Shown here: in pieces, positions 17,076 through 25,873 of the stretch
Position numbering within the stretch: position 1 is the first letter of the stretch
Layout: each line of letters opens with the position of its first letter
Source: Clostridium thermosuccinogenes
GTDB taxonomy: Bacteria > Bacillota > Clostridia > Acetivibrionales > DSM-5807
Reading direction: 5' to 3'
Assembly: GCF_002896855.1 (NCBI RefSeq)
Contig: NZ_CP021850.1
Location: 1,947,665 to 2,011,664, forward strand
DNA length: 64,000 nucleotides
The notes under the pieces: model-generated
Told to the model about the DNA's origin: nothing
Seen by the model: only the letters and a program-made list of their open reading frames with translations
Database searches by the model: none
Position numbers and translations under genes: made by a program

Positions 17076-17711
17076 GTGCCACTACCTATGGTTCATCTTT
17101 GTGCCGCAAGAGAATATGCTCATGATATACCTGCATTGAGAAGTTGCCCTGAATTTTATCTTGGAAGCATATCTCCAGATGCTATACATATGCGTAAAGG
17201 TACTGGAAAAGAAGATAAGAGAATAACTCATTTATATTCGGATGGAGAACAATGGAAGCACAATGTGCTTGATTTTCTTAAGCAAAATAAAACCAAATCG
17301 AATTATAGTTTTTTGCTAGGGTATGGAATCCATATTCTAACCGATATTTTCTGGAATAAAACGCTTTACAATGGATTTAAGTTAAAATATGAGAAAGATT
17401 CTAATCCAATACAGGATATTAGAGAAGCATATTATAATGATACAGACCAACTTGATTTCGAATTATATAAAAAGCTTGAATGGCGTCAGGAAGTGTGGGA
17501 GTTATTGGAGGAGGCCAAGCCTTTTGACGTAGATGGTATTTTAACCTCAGATGAAATAAATGCTTGGAATAAACGGACGCTCCATTGGTATGACAGCGGT
17601 GCCAGCCATCATAGAAACCCTGTAAAATACATAACTATTGAGGAAATTTTAGAGTTTATTCAGGCTGCCAGAAAAGATATAAAAAATATTTTAAGTTCCA
17701 ATGGATTATAA
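17076..17711 (+). CDS. Zinc-dependent phospholipase C-like protein
   Basis: Protein of 211 residues matching the Zn_dep_PLPC type used as a general label for this fold. MVHLCAAREYAHDI, EFYLGSISPDAIHMR and DKRITHLYSD near the start, and LLGYGIHILTDIFWN with HxxxD at about 90-105, provide the conserved His and Asp metal ligands. No signal peptide is present, so this is a cytoplasmic member of unknown substrate. The GTG start follows GGGGGG about 8 bases upstream. Confidence 0.75.
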   Translation: MPLPMVHLCAAREYAHDIPALRSCPEFYLGSISPDAIHMRKGTGKEDKRITHLYSDGEQWKHNVLDFLKQNKTKSNYSFLLGYGIHILTDIFWNKTLYNGFKLKYEKDSNPIQDIREAYYNDTDQLDFELYKKLEWRQEVWELLEEAKPFDVDGILTSDEINAWNKRTLHWYDSGASHHRNPVKYITIEEILEFIQAARKDIKNILSSNGL

Positions 17712-17752
17712 GGTAGATAGATAACACCAGTCTTTTCAAAAGGTGAAATTAT

Positions 17753-18211
17753 ATGTTGAATGATTACTCCTTCCTTATAGTTATTTCTGATGATGGTGAA
17801 ATAATTAATAATTATCGCAGAATCTCACCCGGATGGAAAGAAACAATAGCAGATGGTAGATATTATAGAGAAGGGAATGGTTTTTCACTTTTTGATTACA
17901 AAGGCAAAAGATTTACAACTGCTATATGCGGAGACTTGTGGTATGACAAAAATATTGATTTGATTAAGCAGTTGAAGGGTGATTGTGTTTTGTGGCCGCT
18001 ATATATTGATTATTCTGCACAAGAATGGGAAAATAGCGCAAGAGATGAATATGCACTTCAAGTAAAAGAGATTCAAGCTCCAGTACTGATGATAAATAGC
18101 TATGCAGAGGGTGAAGGTAAGGCCAATGGGGGATGCTGTGTATTTCGCAATGGCCGTGTACTAAAAGAGCTTCCAATGGGTACCCTTGGTATTTTGGAGT
18201 ATGAAATATAA
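17753..18211 (+). CDS. Carbon-nitrogen hydrolase, C-terminal fragment
   Basis: Nitrilase-superfamily protein of only 152 residues; relatives have about 250-280. The Lys region (NNYRRISPGWKE) and the Cys nucleophile in TAICGDLWY are present, as are the later WPLYIDYS and NGGCCVFRNG segments. The N-terminal third, which carries the catalytic Glu, is missing, so the triad is incomplete and activity is unlikely. AAAGGTG lies just upstream of ATG 17753, so the fragment could still be translated. Confidence 0.72.
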   Translation: MLNDYSFLIVISDDGEIINNYRRISPGWKETIADGRYYREGNGFSLFDYKGKRFTTAICGDLWYDKNIDLIKQLKGDCVLWPLYIDYSAQEWENSARDEYALQVKEIQAPVLMINSYAEGEGKANGGCCVFRNGRVLKELPMGTLGILEYEI

Positions 18212-18268
18212 TAATATGTTTCACTACGTCATTATATTATGACTAACATTGAAGCGAGGAATATGAAA

Positions 18269-18961
18269 ATGAGTAAAAACAATCTTGAAGAGATGAGTTG
18301 CTTTTTTGATAAAAGGGCAGAAAGTTATGATAGACATATGCTTGATGAGATGTCATTAACAGAGTTTTATGATGAGGTTGAGCGATGCATAGCGATGGAT
18401 AACGGATTTGCTAAAGTATTAGATTTGGGCTGTGGTACCGGACTAGAGCTTGAAAGAGTATTCAAAATACATAAAGATGCCAAAGTGACTGCAATAGACC
18501 TATCCGAGAAGATGCTTGAGAAATTAAAACAAAAGTTTGAAGATAAGATATCAAATATAGTAGTAATCTGCGGCTCATATTTTGAGATCAACTTTGGTTT
18601 TGAACTCTATGATCTGGTTCTCTCCACTTATTCTTTGCATCATTTTAGTAGCGATGAAAAATTAGCCTTATACAAAAGAATATATGAATCATTAAAGCCT
18701 GGCGGAAGATTTATTAATGGCGATCATACAGTTAAGAGTATTGATAAGGAAAAGTTCTACATAGAAGAATATAAAAGAATGAGAGAAAAACAAGGAACAG
18801 AATATGGATTCTATCATTTCGATACGCCCTTGGCAATTGAAACAGAGATATGTTTATTAGAGCAAGCAGGTTTTGAAAAGATTAATATACATAAACAATG
18901 GGAGAACACAACCATTTTTGAATGCCATAAAGTTCAAAAGAGTTGTATTGCCGAGGAATAG
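18269..18961 (+). CDS. SAM-dependent methyltransferase
   Basis: Class I methyltransferase of 230 residues. Motif I is VLDLGCGTGLELE (about 50-62), followed by VTAIDLSEKML (motif II acidic residue) and LVLSTYSLHHFS, the usual motif IV region. Substrate is not evident; the type resembles small-molecule methylases found as lone genes in Clostridia. ATG 18269 has GCGAGG 9 bases upstream; ATG 18263 or 18239 are less likely starts. Confidence 0.82.
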   Translation: MSKNNLEEMSCFFDKRAESYDRHMLDEMSLTEFYDEVERCIAMDNGFAKVLDLGCGTGLELERVFKIHKDAKVTAIDLSEKMLEKLKQKFEDKISNIVVICGSYFEINFGFELYDLVLSTYSLHHFSSDEKLALYKRIYESLKPGGRFINGDHTVKSIDKEKFYIEEYKRMREKQGTEYGFYHFDTPLAIETEICLLEQAGFEKINIHKQWENTTIFECHKVQKSCIAEE

Positions 18962-18972
18962 GAAGGTTTAAA

Positions 18973-19229
18973 ATGAGAATTCCCTCTGTAGATGAAGCTG
19001 AAATGATTATTAATGAAGCTTACAGTTTAAATCCTGGTGATTGGGTTGCCCATAATAAAGTAGCCGGTAATTGAGCAAGAGTCATTGCTGAAAAATGTAC
19101 TGGTTTAGATGCAAATGCCGCATATGTTTTAGGTTTGTTACATGATATAGATAGGCGATTTGGTATATGTGACATGCAGTATATCATAAGAGGCTATAGT
19201 TTTATGAATGATAAAGGATTTTCCGATTC
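18973..19229 (+). pseudogene. HD-domain protein, 5-prime part, with a nonsense codon
   Basis: Reads MRIPSVDEAEMIINEAYSLN, then a TGA at 19072-19074, then LLHDIDRRFG with the HD motif of metal-dependent phosphohydrolases. It continues after the IS21 element at 21741: joining 19229 to 21741 restores ...FSDSARICLTHSFP in frame. The whole gene would be about 173 codons. It has thus been hit twice, by a nonsense change and by an IS insertion. Confidence 0.85.
19223..19229 (+). repeat. Target-site duplication of the IS21 element, left copy
   Basis: CCGATTC here is repeated exactly at 21734-21740 on the other side of the element. Confidence 0.9.
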
Positions 19230-19330
19230 TGTTTTTTGCAAGAGAAAATTCCTCACTTTTGCAAAATTTTTTCCTCAGGCACCGATGTGGAATTTTTATG
19301 TTAACCCCAGTAGTTTTATCTGCTAAATTC

Positions 19331-20056
19331 TCATGTGTTTAATGTTGATTCCCTCAGCCTATTACTTTGGCCAGGAAAGAGCAACAAGTGGCAATGATGA
19401 AGTATCCGGTCAATGATAGCTCCTGTCATCTGCTCGTCATAAAACACATTTACCCACCTTGAAAACTCTATGTTGGTGTTAATGATTACCGACTTTCGTT
19501 CATAGCACTCAGATATTACTTCAAACAGGAGTTGCGCTCCTATCCGGTCAAGAGGGACATAACCCCACTCATCACAGATCAATAAGTCGGCTTTATTAAG
19601 TGCTTTTAAAAAAGCAGATAATGTTCCGGCTTTCTTTTGCTCTGCCAGTTTGTTTACAAGTGCCGATGTCCTAAAAAACCTAACTTCTAAACCTTTCTTA
19701 CATGCCTCTACTCCTAATGCAATGGAAAGATGGGTCTTGCCAGTACCCACATTGCCATACATAACAATATTGGTCTTGTTTGTGATGAACTCGCATTCTT
19801 TAAGGTATTCTGGCGTGATACCACCAGGAAGTGTTACTTCATCGAACCTAAAGCTCTCAAATGTCTTTATGGTATAAAAACCAGCTTTCTTTATCAGCTT
19901 ATCTTTCCTTACTTTTTCACGATGCGTAATCTCTGCTTGAAGTAGTTTAAGCAAATACTCCTGATGGCTTTCTGCTTGTATTTTGCCCGACATTTCCACG
20001 ATGTTTTTGCTTAAGCGAAGTCTCTTACAGCAAACAGCAATATCAGATACTAACAT
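19331..20056 (-). CDS. istB: IS21 helper ATPase IstB
   Basis: AAA+ ATPase of 241 residues that assists the IS21 transposase in target capture. Walker A is NVGTGKTH (about residue 100) and Walker B is LLICDEWGYV (about 160). The remaining arginine-finger and C-terminal helices (IIDRILHHCHLLLFPGQS) look normal and the length is typical. The start overlaps the end of istA by 7 bases, the usual coupled arrangement. Confidence 0.95.
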   Translation of the reverse strand: MLVSDIAVCCKRLRLSKNIVEMSGKIQAESHQEYLLKLLQAEITHREKVRKDKLIKKAGFYTIKTFESFRFDEVTLPGGITPEYLKECEFITNKTNIVMYGNVGTGKTHLSIALGVEACKKGLEVRFFRTSALVNKLAEQKKAGTLSAFLKALNKADLLICDEWGYVPLDRIGAQLLFEVISECYERKSVIINTNIEFSRWVNVFYDEQMTGAIIDRILHHCHLLLFPGQSNRLRESTLNT

Positions 20057-21576
20057 CCATCTACACCTGCTTTCTTAAGACTCTCGTCGTAGACCATAAA
20101 ATTTGGCTCATACCTTTTTAACTGCGGTATATGATCAGGCAGGCGCACCGGTTCAAGCTGCAATACTTTTTCATGTAGCCGGCTGTGTAGATTTATTAAA
20201 CTGTCTATATCAGCGGCGCCGTAGGATAGTGCAGTGCTTACTGTTTCTACTGCTTTTTCAAAGCTGCTTTTCTGTGTCAGATTGGCAATGGCCTTTAACA
20301 CCTTTCCCTTATCTTGCTTGCTCAAATCTTCTAAATACTCTTTTACAGGCTGTGGCAGCATTTGATATATGCCTGTGTATTTCAATGCGCCTGGGCATCT
20401 CGCCAATTGGTTAAGGTAAGGCAACCACTGCATGCTTTGTTGTTTATGGTCACCGTAAAGCCTATCGTGGCGCACTATCTCACGATAGTTTTCATCAAGC
20501 ACTATTACCTCAAAGGCAGTTAGCCTAACCAATACATATGTATTTGCATATTTAGGTGCTACAGAATATTCGTGTAAGCCATTGTTAATCAGAAATTTAC
20601 CATATCCATTTGTCTTTACATTTATGTATTTGCTTGTATCAAAGGCTACTCTGGGTAGTTCCAAAAGGGATGCAGCGTCATCCTTGTATAACTCTTCAAT
20701 TGTCCTTTCCTTACGGTAATGCTCTCTTTTCGCATCCTCTTCACATTGAAGCAGAAGCTCTTTATTAAATTTGCTGATACTTTCAAACCGTGGTACCGGA
20801 ACCAGCATATTTCGTCTATGATATCCAACCTTGTTTTCTGCATTACCCTTTTCATGTCCGGCTCCCACATTACAAAAGGCTGCTTCAAAACGGTAATGTT
20901 CCATAAACCGCAAGAAGTCATCAGTCAGAGTCCGCTCTCCGTTTTTCATTACCTTGGTAACCATAGTGCTTGCATTATCAAACCATATCCTTGGTGGCAC
21001 TCCGCCTATGTGTTCAAATATCGTTTTTAAGCCTTCAAACAGACATTCCTGGTTTTCTCCCTTGAAAACTTGGATATATCCTTTATTACTGTATGGAAAC
21101 GATAAGTTTAAGTATTTACCGCTGTATAACTTACCTTTTTCATAAAAATCGGCATCACCAAAATCTACCTGTGCTTCTCCTGGTATATGTTCTAACGGTA
21201 GAAAACCTTTGTTTTTACCAAAGATCTCTTTTTTCTTTACTGCCACATATCCTGCAACAGTTCTGTAGGAGCAGCCAAAGTCATCCTTGTACTTCTCTAA
21301 CAGCCGCTCATATATTCGTTTTGCTGTGTGTCTTTGTTTACGCCTGGTTCTTTTATCCTCAGAAAGCCAAGCATCAATGTCCGGCTTGTATGGGTCAAGC
21401 TTTGGAAATGTAGTTTTTTCCCTTACTTTTGACTGGTCTTTATTCCAGTCATCTTTATCAAGGTATTTCTTTACTGTCTTACGGTCGTAACCAGTTTCTC
21501 TGGCTATTTGGCTAATATTTTTCCCTTCCTCAAAATACATTTTTCTGATATCCTTAATTTGGGTCATTGATAGCAT
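20050..21576 (-). CDS. istA: IS21 transposase IstA
   Basis: DDE transposase of 508 residues. An N-terminal helix-turn-helix (NISQIARETGYDRKTVKKYL, about 18-37) binds the ends; the rve-type catalytic core follows with AQVDFGDAD (first Asp), IWFDNAST (second Asp) and the HEKGNAENKVGYHRR region (Glu). A beta-rich C-terminal domain follows. The frame is intact and full length, so the element may be active. Confidence 0.95.
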   Translation of the reverse strand: MLSMTQIKDIRKMYFEEGKNISQIARETGYDRKTVKKYLDKDDWNKDQSKVREKTTFPKLDPYKPDIDAWLSEDKRTRRKQRHTAKRIYERLLEKYKDDFGCSYRTVAGYVAVKKKEIFGKNKGFLPLEHIPGEAQVDFGDADFYEKGKLYSGKYLNLSFPYSNKGYIQVFKGENQECLFEGLKTIFEHIGGVPPRIWFDNASTMVTKVMKNGERTLTDDFLRFMEHYRFEAAFCNVGAGHEKGNAENKVGYHRRNMLVPVPRFESISKFNKELLLQCEEDAKREHYRKERTIEELYKDDAASLLELPRVAFDTSKYINVKTNGYGKFLINNGLHEYSVAPKYANTYVLVRLTAFEVIVLDENYREIVRHDRLYGDHKQQSMQWLPYLNQLARCPGALKYTGIYQMLPQPVKEYLEDLSKQDKGKVLKAIANLTQKSSFEKAVETVSTALSYGAADIDSLINLHSRLHEKVLQLEPVRLPDHIPQLKRYEPNFMVYDESLKKAGVDGC

Positions 21577-21733
21577 CCTCCATTCCTCCTTGTAGCCGTT
21601 TTCCCCAACTAACTACAAGGATATTATTCTGGGGTGGTGCCTTCAATGGCCTTTTGCAATTATGTGGAATTTACTATTGCAAAATTGGGGAATTCTTTTT
21701 GCAACTTTGTCCAATTATATTATGCAATAAACA

Positions 21734-21740
21734 CCGATTC
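21734..21740 (+). repeat. Target-site duplication of the IS21 element, right copy
   Basis: CCGATTC, identical to 19223-19229. Confidence 0.9.
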
Positions 21741-22005
21741 GGCACGAATTTGTCTTACTCATTCATTCCCTTATAAAGATATAAGGAGTTATAACGGAGA
21801 AAATGATTGCGATAATGAAGATACAGAATTTATTCAAAGATTTATAACTGAAGTTGAATATAATGAGTATGATGCGTTAATACAGCTATGTGATGCAATA
21901 TCTTTACCTGCAGGTCCTTGTTGTGTAGAGAAAAGACTGGTTGATGTTGTACTGAGAAAGTGCCTGGAAAGATTAAAAGAAAAGGAGTCCAAGGGTGAAA
22001 ATTAA
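21741..22005 (+). pseudogene. HD-domain protein, 3-prime part
   Basis: The second half of the gene interrupted at 19229. It reads ARICLTHSFP, then YNEYDALIQLCDAISLPAG and CCVEKRLVDVVLRKCLERL to the stop. The AISLPAG and VEKRL segments with the earlier HD motif match small HD-domain phosphohydrolases. Confidence 0.82.
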
Positions 22006-22124
22006 AAAGCTCAATGTCTTATGCATCATATTATTGACGTTTTTTGACAATTCACTGACAAAGCAATGAGGGAAAGACCCTGCCAGATACATGGAATACA
22101 TAGATATAAATGATAAAAATATAT

Positions 22125-22161
22125 TCAGCTAATAATGCATGCATTATTAGCTGAGTTTTTT
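22125..22161. terminator. Perfect 30-bp palindrome with T run
   Basis: Arms 22125-22139 and 22140-22154 are exact complements with no loop. TTTTTT follows on the plus strand and a weaker T-rich run (ATATATTTTTA) on the minus strand. It probably terminates the yesMN-type operon and any transcript coming from the left. Confidence 0.75.
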
Positions 22162-22180
22162 AGTTGATAGATTTATCTGT

Positions 22181-23788
22181 TTACTCCCTGTTACTTAACT
22201 GTCTGTACTCGGTTGGTGAGCATCCCGTATGGCGTTTGAACATCAGGGAAAAATATGCGGCGTCTTCAAATCCAACCAGATAAGCTACCTCGTAGGCTTT
22301 GATTTCCGGATTTTGGAGAAACTCTTTTGCTTTCTCGATTCGATATCTGGAGATTGCGTCAGTGATGGTAATTCCGGTTTCCTGGCGGTATAGCCTGCTT
22401 AAATAACTGCTGTTGACATGAATATGATTTGCTATTGCTGCAAGTCGAATGTTCTTTTGATAGTTTTGTGCTATATAATCATTTACTTTGCTGATGATGG
22501 CATTGTTTTGTACAAATGATTTTTTAAGCTCGGAGCAAATCTGGAATGCAAGGCTGCACAGCAGTGATTTCAAGTTGCCGGAATTAAAAGTTTTGAGAAT
22601 TTTGGAAAGAACTAAAGGATTATTATCGCTGCTGCTTTCTATATCAAAAAATTTGTCCGGAAGAAACTGCATAAGGCTGGAAGCTATAAAAACAGCAATT
22701 TCCCTCATGTGTTCAATGGAGGTCTTTGTTTCAATCATTCTGTTAAACAGCTCAGTTATGTTTTCCTTGCACGTTTCGATCTTACCAAGCTTTACTGAGT
22801 TAATAATTCTGCTGATGATGGTATTTATTGAATTGATTTCCGGATATCCTTCCGAAAAATTCCGAACATAGAGGTTTATTCTGTTACCATCCTGCAAAGT
22901 GTATGAAAGGGCGGAAACGGATTGTTCGTATGCCATGCGAAAAGCTCCCGGGGTCTGAACTCTGTCTGAAATGCCGAGAGTAACATGTAAATCATATGAG
23001 CTTTCAAAGATATCTGTAATATCATGACATGCAGCCAGTATTTTTTGGATGTCTTCTGCCAGGCTCTGACTTTGGCTCAAAACTACAGTACAGCAGTGGG
23101 ATTCATCCAGTACAGCACACCAGTGGGTGAAGTCTTTAAAAGACATGTCCATAATGTTTTTCAATATGCTGTTCTTCGGCTGACAACTGCTGGCCTGGGT
23201 ATTCCGGATTTCAAGGACATCATCCTCCAGCTCTCCCAATACCATATAAAAAGGTTTGCTTTCCATCGAGAGCTGTTCCATGGATTTTGAAATTTCAGAG
23301 GCATCTGTGATGATGAGATTTATGCAGTCACAAATCAACTTTTCTCTCATATTCGGAAGCTGGCTGTTTATAGTTGAGTTTAGATCCTCTACGAGCCTGT
23401 TTTTGTTTATTTCCGATTCCAGTGATTTTACTGCCTTGGATACTGCGCTTTCTATACTTTCTATTTCAGTCGGCTTCAGAACAAAGTCTATAACCCCATA
23501 CTTTATTGCTGACTGGGCATATTCAAAGTCAGCATAACCGGTTAGAATTATAACCTTAATATTGGGAAACTCTTCTGAAATATGCCGGGCAAGCTCAAGC
23601 CCGTCCATGCCAGGCATACGAATATCGGTGATTACAATATCCGGTGGATCCTGCCTGATCTTTTCCAGAGCTTCAATACCATCTACCGCTTCAGACAGAA
23701 TGCAGCAGTTCAGCTTTTCCCATTCTATGATTGAGCTGAGCCCTATGCGTACCATCATCTCATCATCAACAATCATCATTTTAAACAT
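22181..23788 (-). CDS. YesN-type response regulator (REC plus AraC)
   Basis: Response regulator of 535 residues. The receiver domain (1-120) has the acidic pocket VDDE, the phospho-acceptor Asp55 in VITDIRMPGMDG, and the Lys in DFVLKPTE. A long middle region (130-420) of unknown fold follows, and two AraC helix-turn-helix motifs occupy the last 100 residues (IRLAAIANHIHVNSSYLSRL and the YLVGFEDAAYFSLMFKRHTG region). It is coded 3 bases after its histidine kinase and probably activates the divergent sugar operon that starts with the GH4 gene. Confidence 0.92.
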   Translation of the reverse strand: MFKMMIVDDEMMVRIGLSSIIEWEKLNCCILSEAVDGIEALEKIRQDPPDIVITDIRMPGMDGLELARHISEEFPNIKVIILTGYADFEYAQSAIKYGVIDFVLKPTEIESIESAVSKAVKSLESEINKNRLVEDLNSTINSQLPNMREKLICDCINLIITDASEISKSMEQLSMESKPFYMVLGELEDDVLEIRNTQASSCQPKNSILKNIMDMSFKDFTHWCAVLDESHCCTVVLSQSQSLAEDIQKILAACHDITDIFESSYDLHVTLGISDRVQTPGAFRMAYEQSVSALSYTLQDGNRINLYVRNFSEGYPEINSINTIISRIINSVKLGKIETCKENITELFNRMIETKTSIEHMREIAVFIASSLMQFLPDKFFDIESSSDNNPLVLSKILKTFNSGNLKSLLCSLAFQICSELKKSFVQNNAIISKVNDYIAQNYQKNIRLAAIANHIHVNSSYLSRLYRQETGITITDAISRYRIEKAKEFLQNPEIKAYEVAYLVGFEDAAYFSLMFKRHTGCSPTEYRQLSNRE

Positions 23789-23791
23789 AAG

Positions 23792-25555
23792 TCATCCCTT
23801 TCTGTCCAATGGAATATGAATGGTAACAGTGGTACCTGTACCGATTGTGCTATGTACGGACAAACCATAATTATTACCATATAACAAACGTATCCGCTTA
23901 TGAGTGTTATAAAGGCCTATGTGGGGACGTTTGCTTTCAACCTCTGTGCGGGGCAGTTCCAGATTGAGCATGGATGTATCGAAACCAACTCCATCGTCCG
24001 TAACAGTGATGTATATGCTGTCATTACTTGAGACGGCTTTTACCTTTATTAAGCCCTTTCCGCGCTTTTTCTCAAGCCCGTGTATAACGGAGTTTTCAAC
24101 TATTGACTGTATGCAGAATCTAGGCACATAATATTCCAGCAGATTTTTATCTATATCCAGTTCAAAATTAATTTTGTCGCCAAACCTCATTTGCTGAAGA
24201 TTCATATATTGGGATACCAACTGCAGTTCATCCGCGAGGGAAAGCTTTTCCTTTTTGCCGTAATAGATGGTGGCACGAAGCAGTGATCCAAGGGCCAGCG
24301 TCATTTCGTATATCTTTTCATTTTTTGAAATGCGTGCTTCCCAGTTTATATTTTCCAGTATATTAAACAGAAAATGTGGATTCACCTGAGAAAGCAATGA
24401 CTGCAGCTCGGCTTCTGTCAAAAGAAGCTGTTTTTCATAAACCTGATTTATCAGATGATCAATTTCATTGGCCATTTTATTATACACCAATGAAAGCTCA
24501 TTTAGTTCAATAGTTGAAAAAGCAGGCATTTCTGCCTTAAAATTATGGGCTCTGAAATCTGAAAGCGTTTTGGTGATTTTTTTCAGCGGGGAAGTCAGTG
24601 TGAAAGCAGATATTATTCCTATAACCAGGGATAAAGTCAATACCACAATAAAAATTACGGAAAAGGTTCTCTGAGCACTGATCATCCTTGAATATGCTTC
24701 TTTTATAGGCACAGATACCACATATAAAAGGTTGTAATCGGAGCTTTTCTTTGATACTGCAAGATACCGGATGCCATTTACAGTGATTTCAGCAATTCTC
24801 CCCGGCACAAGACTGCTCAGCTCATCAGGGGCTGTTGAACCTATCATTGAAGGATCTGTGTGAGAGACTATAATATTATCCTCGCTTATCAGCATAATTG
24901 AAAGGTTGCTGTCTTCCTCCTTGTTTTTATGCATAAGTGAGTCCTGATCAATTTCAATAAAAAGAGTTGCATAATTTTTCATAAAATGCAGGTCATTTAT
25001 CTTTCTGCACAGGAAAATACTTTTGTTGTTTGAAGACGGTAATATCAAATACTGTTCCTGATCAGTCTTTTCCTTCATGCTTTCTACAAGATACTGGGCA
25101 GTTAGCGAATAACTGGTATTTCTGGTTATAAAATAATATTTGCTGTCAGGTGTGATTAAATAAAGGGATTTTATCAGGCGGCTGTCCCACGCATAGTTAA
25201 AAAGCATCAACGATTTCAGACTATCATTGATTGTTACTGAAGCTGTTCCCGATTCAGCAGGATCATTTTCCATCAGGAGAAGCACCCGGCGGATTTCGGG
25301 ATCTGAAATGATAAGCATGGAGGTGCTTTCCACCATCCTAAGTTTGGAATCTAGTTCGTTTGCCTGACTTTGAAGAGTGGTGTTCAGGTACTTGTCATTT
25401 GAATATTTCAGTGCATCAAACAGGTAGTAATAAAACAGATTACCTCCTATGAGCAGCGGAATTAATGTCAATCCCATTACACTGGCAACCAGTCTGTATC
25501 TTAATGAATATCTCAATCGGTATATAAATTCTGTAAAAAATGAAAGGCGACCCAT
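23792..25555 (-). CDS. YesM-type sensor histidine kinase
   Basis: Membrane kinase of 587 residues. One span (about 20-45) is followed by an extracellular sensor region to about 285, a second span (VIFIVVLTLSLVIGIISAFT), a HAMP linker, and a HisKA_7TM-unlike His_kinase domain with the phospho-acceptor in SQVNPHFLFNILENINW. The ATPase part has the N box IVENSVIHG and the G box DDGVGFD. ATG 25555 is preferred to a TTG 48 bases upstream. It and the YesN-type regulator form a two-component system that commonly senses oligosaccharides. Confidence 0.92.
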   Translation of the reverse strand: MGRLSFFTEFIYRLRYSLRYRLVASVMGLTLIPLLIGGNLFYYYLFDALKYSNDKYLNTTLQSQANELDSKLRMVESTSMLIISDPEIRRVLLLMENDPAESGTASVTINDSLKSLMLFNYAWDSRLIKSLYLITPDSKYYFITRNTSYSLTAQYLVESMKEKTDQEQYLILPSSNNKSIFLCRKINDLHFMKNYATLFIEIDQDSLMHKNKEEDSNLSIMLISEDNIIVSHTDPSMIGSTAPDELSSLVPGRIAEITVNGIRYLAVSKKSSDYNLLYVVSVPIKEAYSRMISAQRTFSVIFIVVLTLSLVIGIISAFTLTSPLKKITKTLSDFRAHNFKAEMPAFSTIELNELSLVYNKMANEIDHLINQVYEKQLLLTEAELQSLLSQVNPHFLFNILENINWEARISKNEKIYEMTLALGSLLRATIYYGKKEKLSLADELQLVSQYMNLQQMRFGDKINFELDIDKNLLEYYVPRFCIQSIVENSVIHGLEKKRGKGLIKVKAVSSNDSIYITVTDDGVGFDTSMLNLELPRTEVESKRPHIGLYNTHKRIRLLYGNNYGLSVHSTIGTGTTVTIHIPLDRKG

Positions 25556-25696
25556 TTCTACGTTTTTCCTTTCTGAATTTACAAGTTGTTGAGGAGAAAT
25601 CAAAAATTGCTTCAGTGCATTTCATGATTATTATATAATAAGCAGAGGCAAAAAACAAAGAAGTAAAAATTCTTATATAAATGTAACTTTTGTCTA

Positions 25697-25725
25697 TGTA
25701 AAAGAAATGTTTTAGGTTCTATAAT
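25697..25725 (+). promoter_or_regulatory. Possible activator-dependent promoter of the GH4 operon
   Basis: A consensus TATAAT at 25720-25725 lacks a good -35 (TGTAAA at 25697-25702). A weak -35 is what an AraC-type activated promoter would show. This is a suggestion only. Confidence 0.35.
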
Positions 25726-25873
25726 TTTAATGTAAACAGAAAATCAATTTTGCAAAAACAGGTTCAATAATGCAGCAATCTCAAAGAGCCACTCATTTCT
25801 GCAACCTGGAGATCAAACGGTTAGAATTCGTTACAACAGGCTATTGTCGGCCTATAGATTTGGAGGTATGAAA

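Larger units (their letters stand above)
19230..21733. mobile_element. Complete IS21-family insertion sequence
   Basis: Element of 2504 bp. Its ends read TGTTTTTTGCAA at the left and the complement TGTTTATTGCAT at the right, giving the 5-prime TG and 3-prime CA ends of IS21 elements. TTTTGCAA motifs repeat inside both ends, as expected for multiple transposase-binding sites. A 7-bp target duplication (CCGATTC) flanks it. It encodes istA and istB on the minus strand, both intact, and is inserted in an HD-domain gene. Confidence 0.92.

Noticed and set aside
19650-19945. Plus-strand frames inside the IS21 genes
   Set aside because: They are antisense to the intact istB gene, with no ribosome sites, and mirror its codon pattern.
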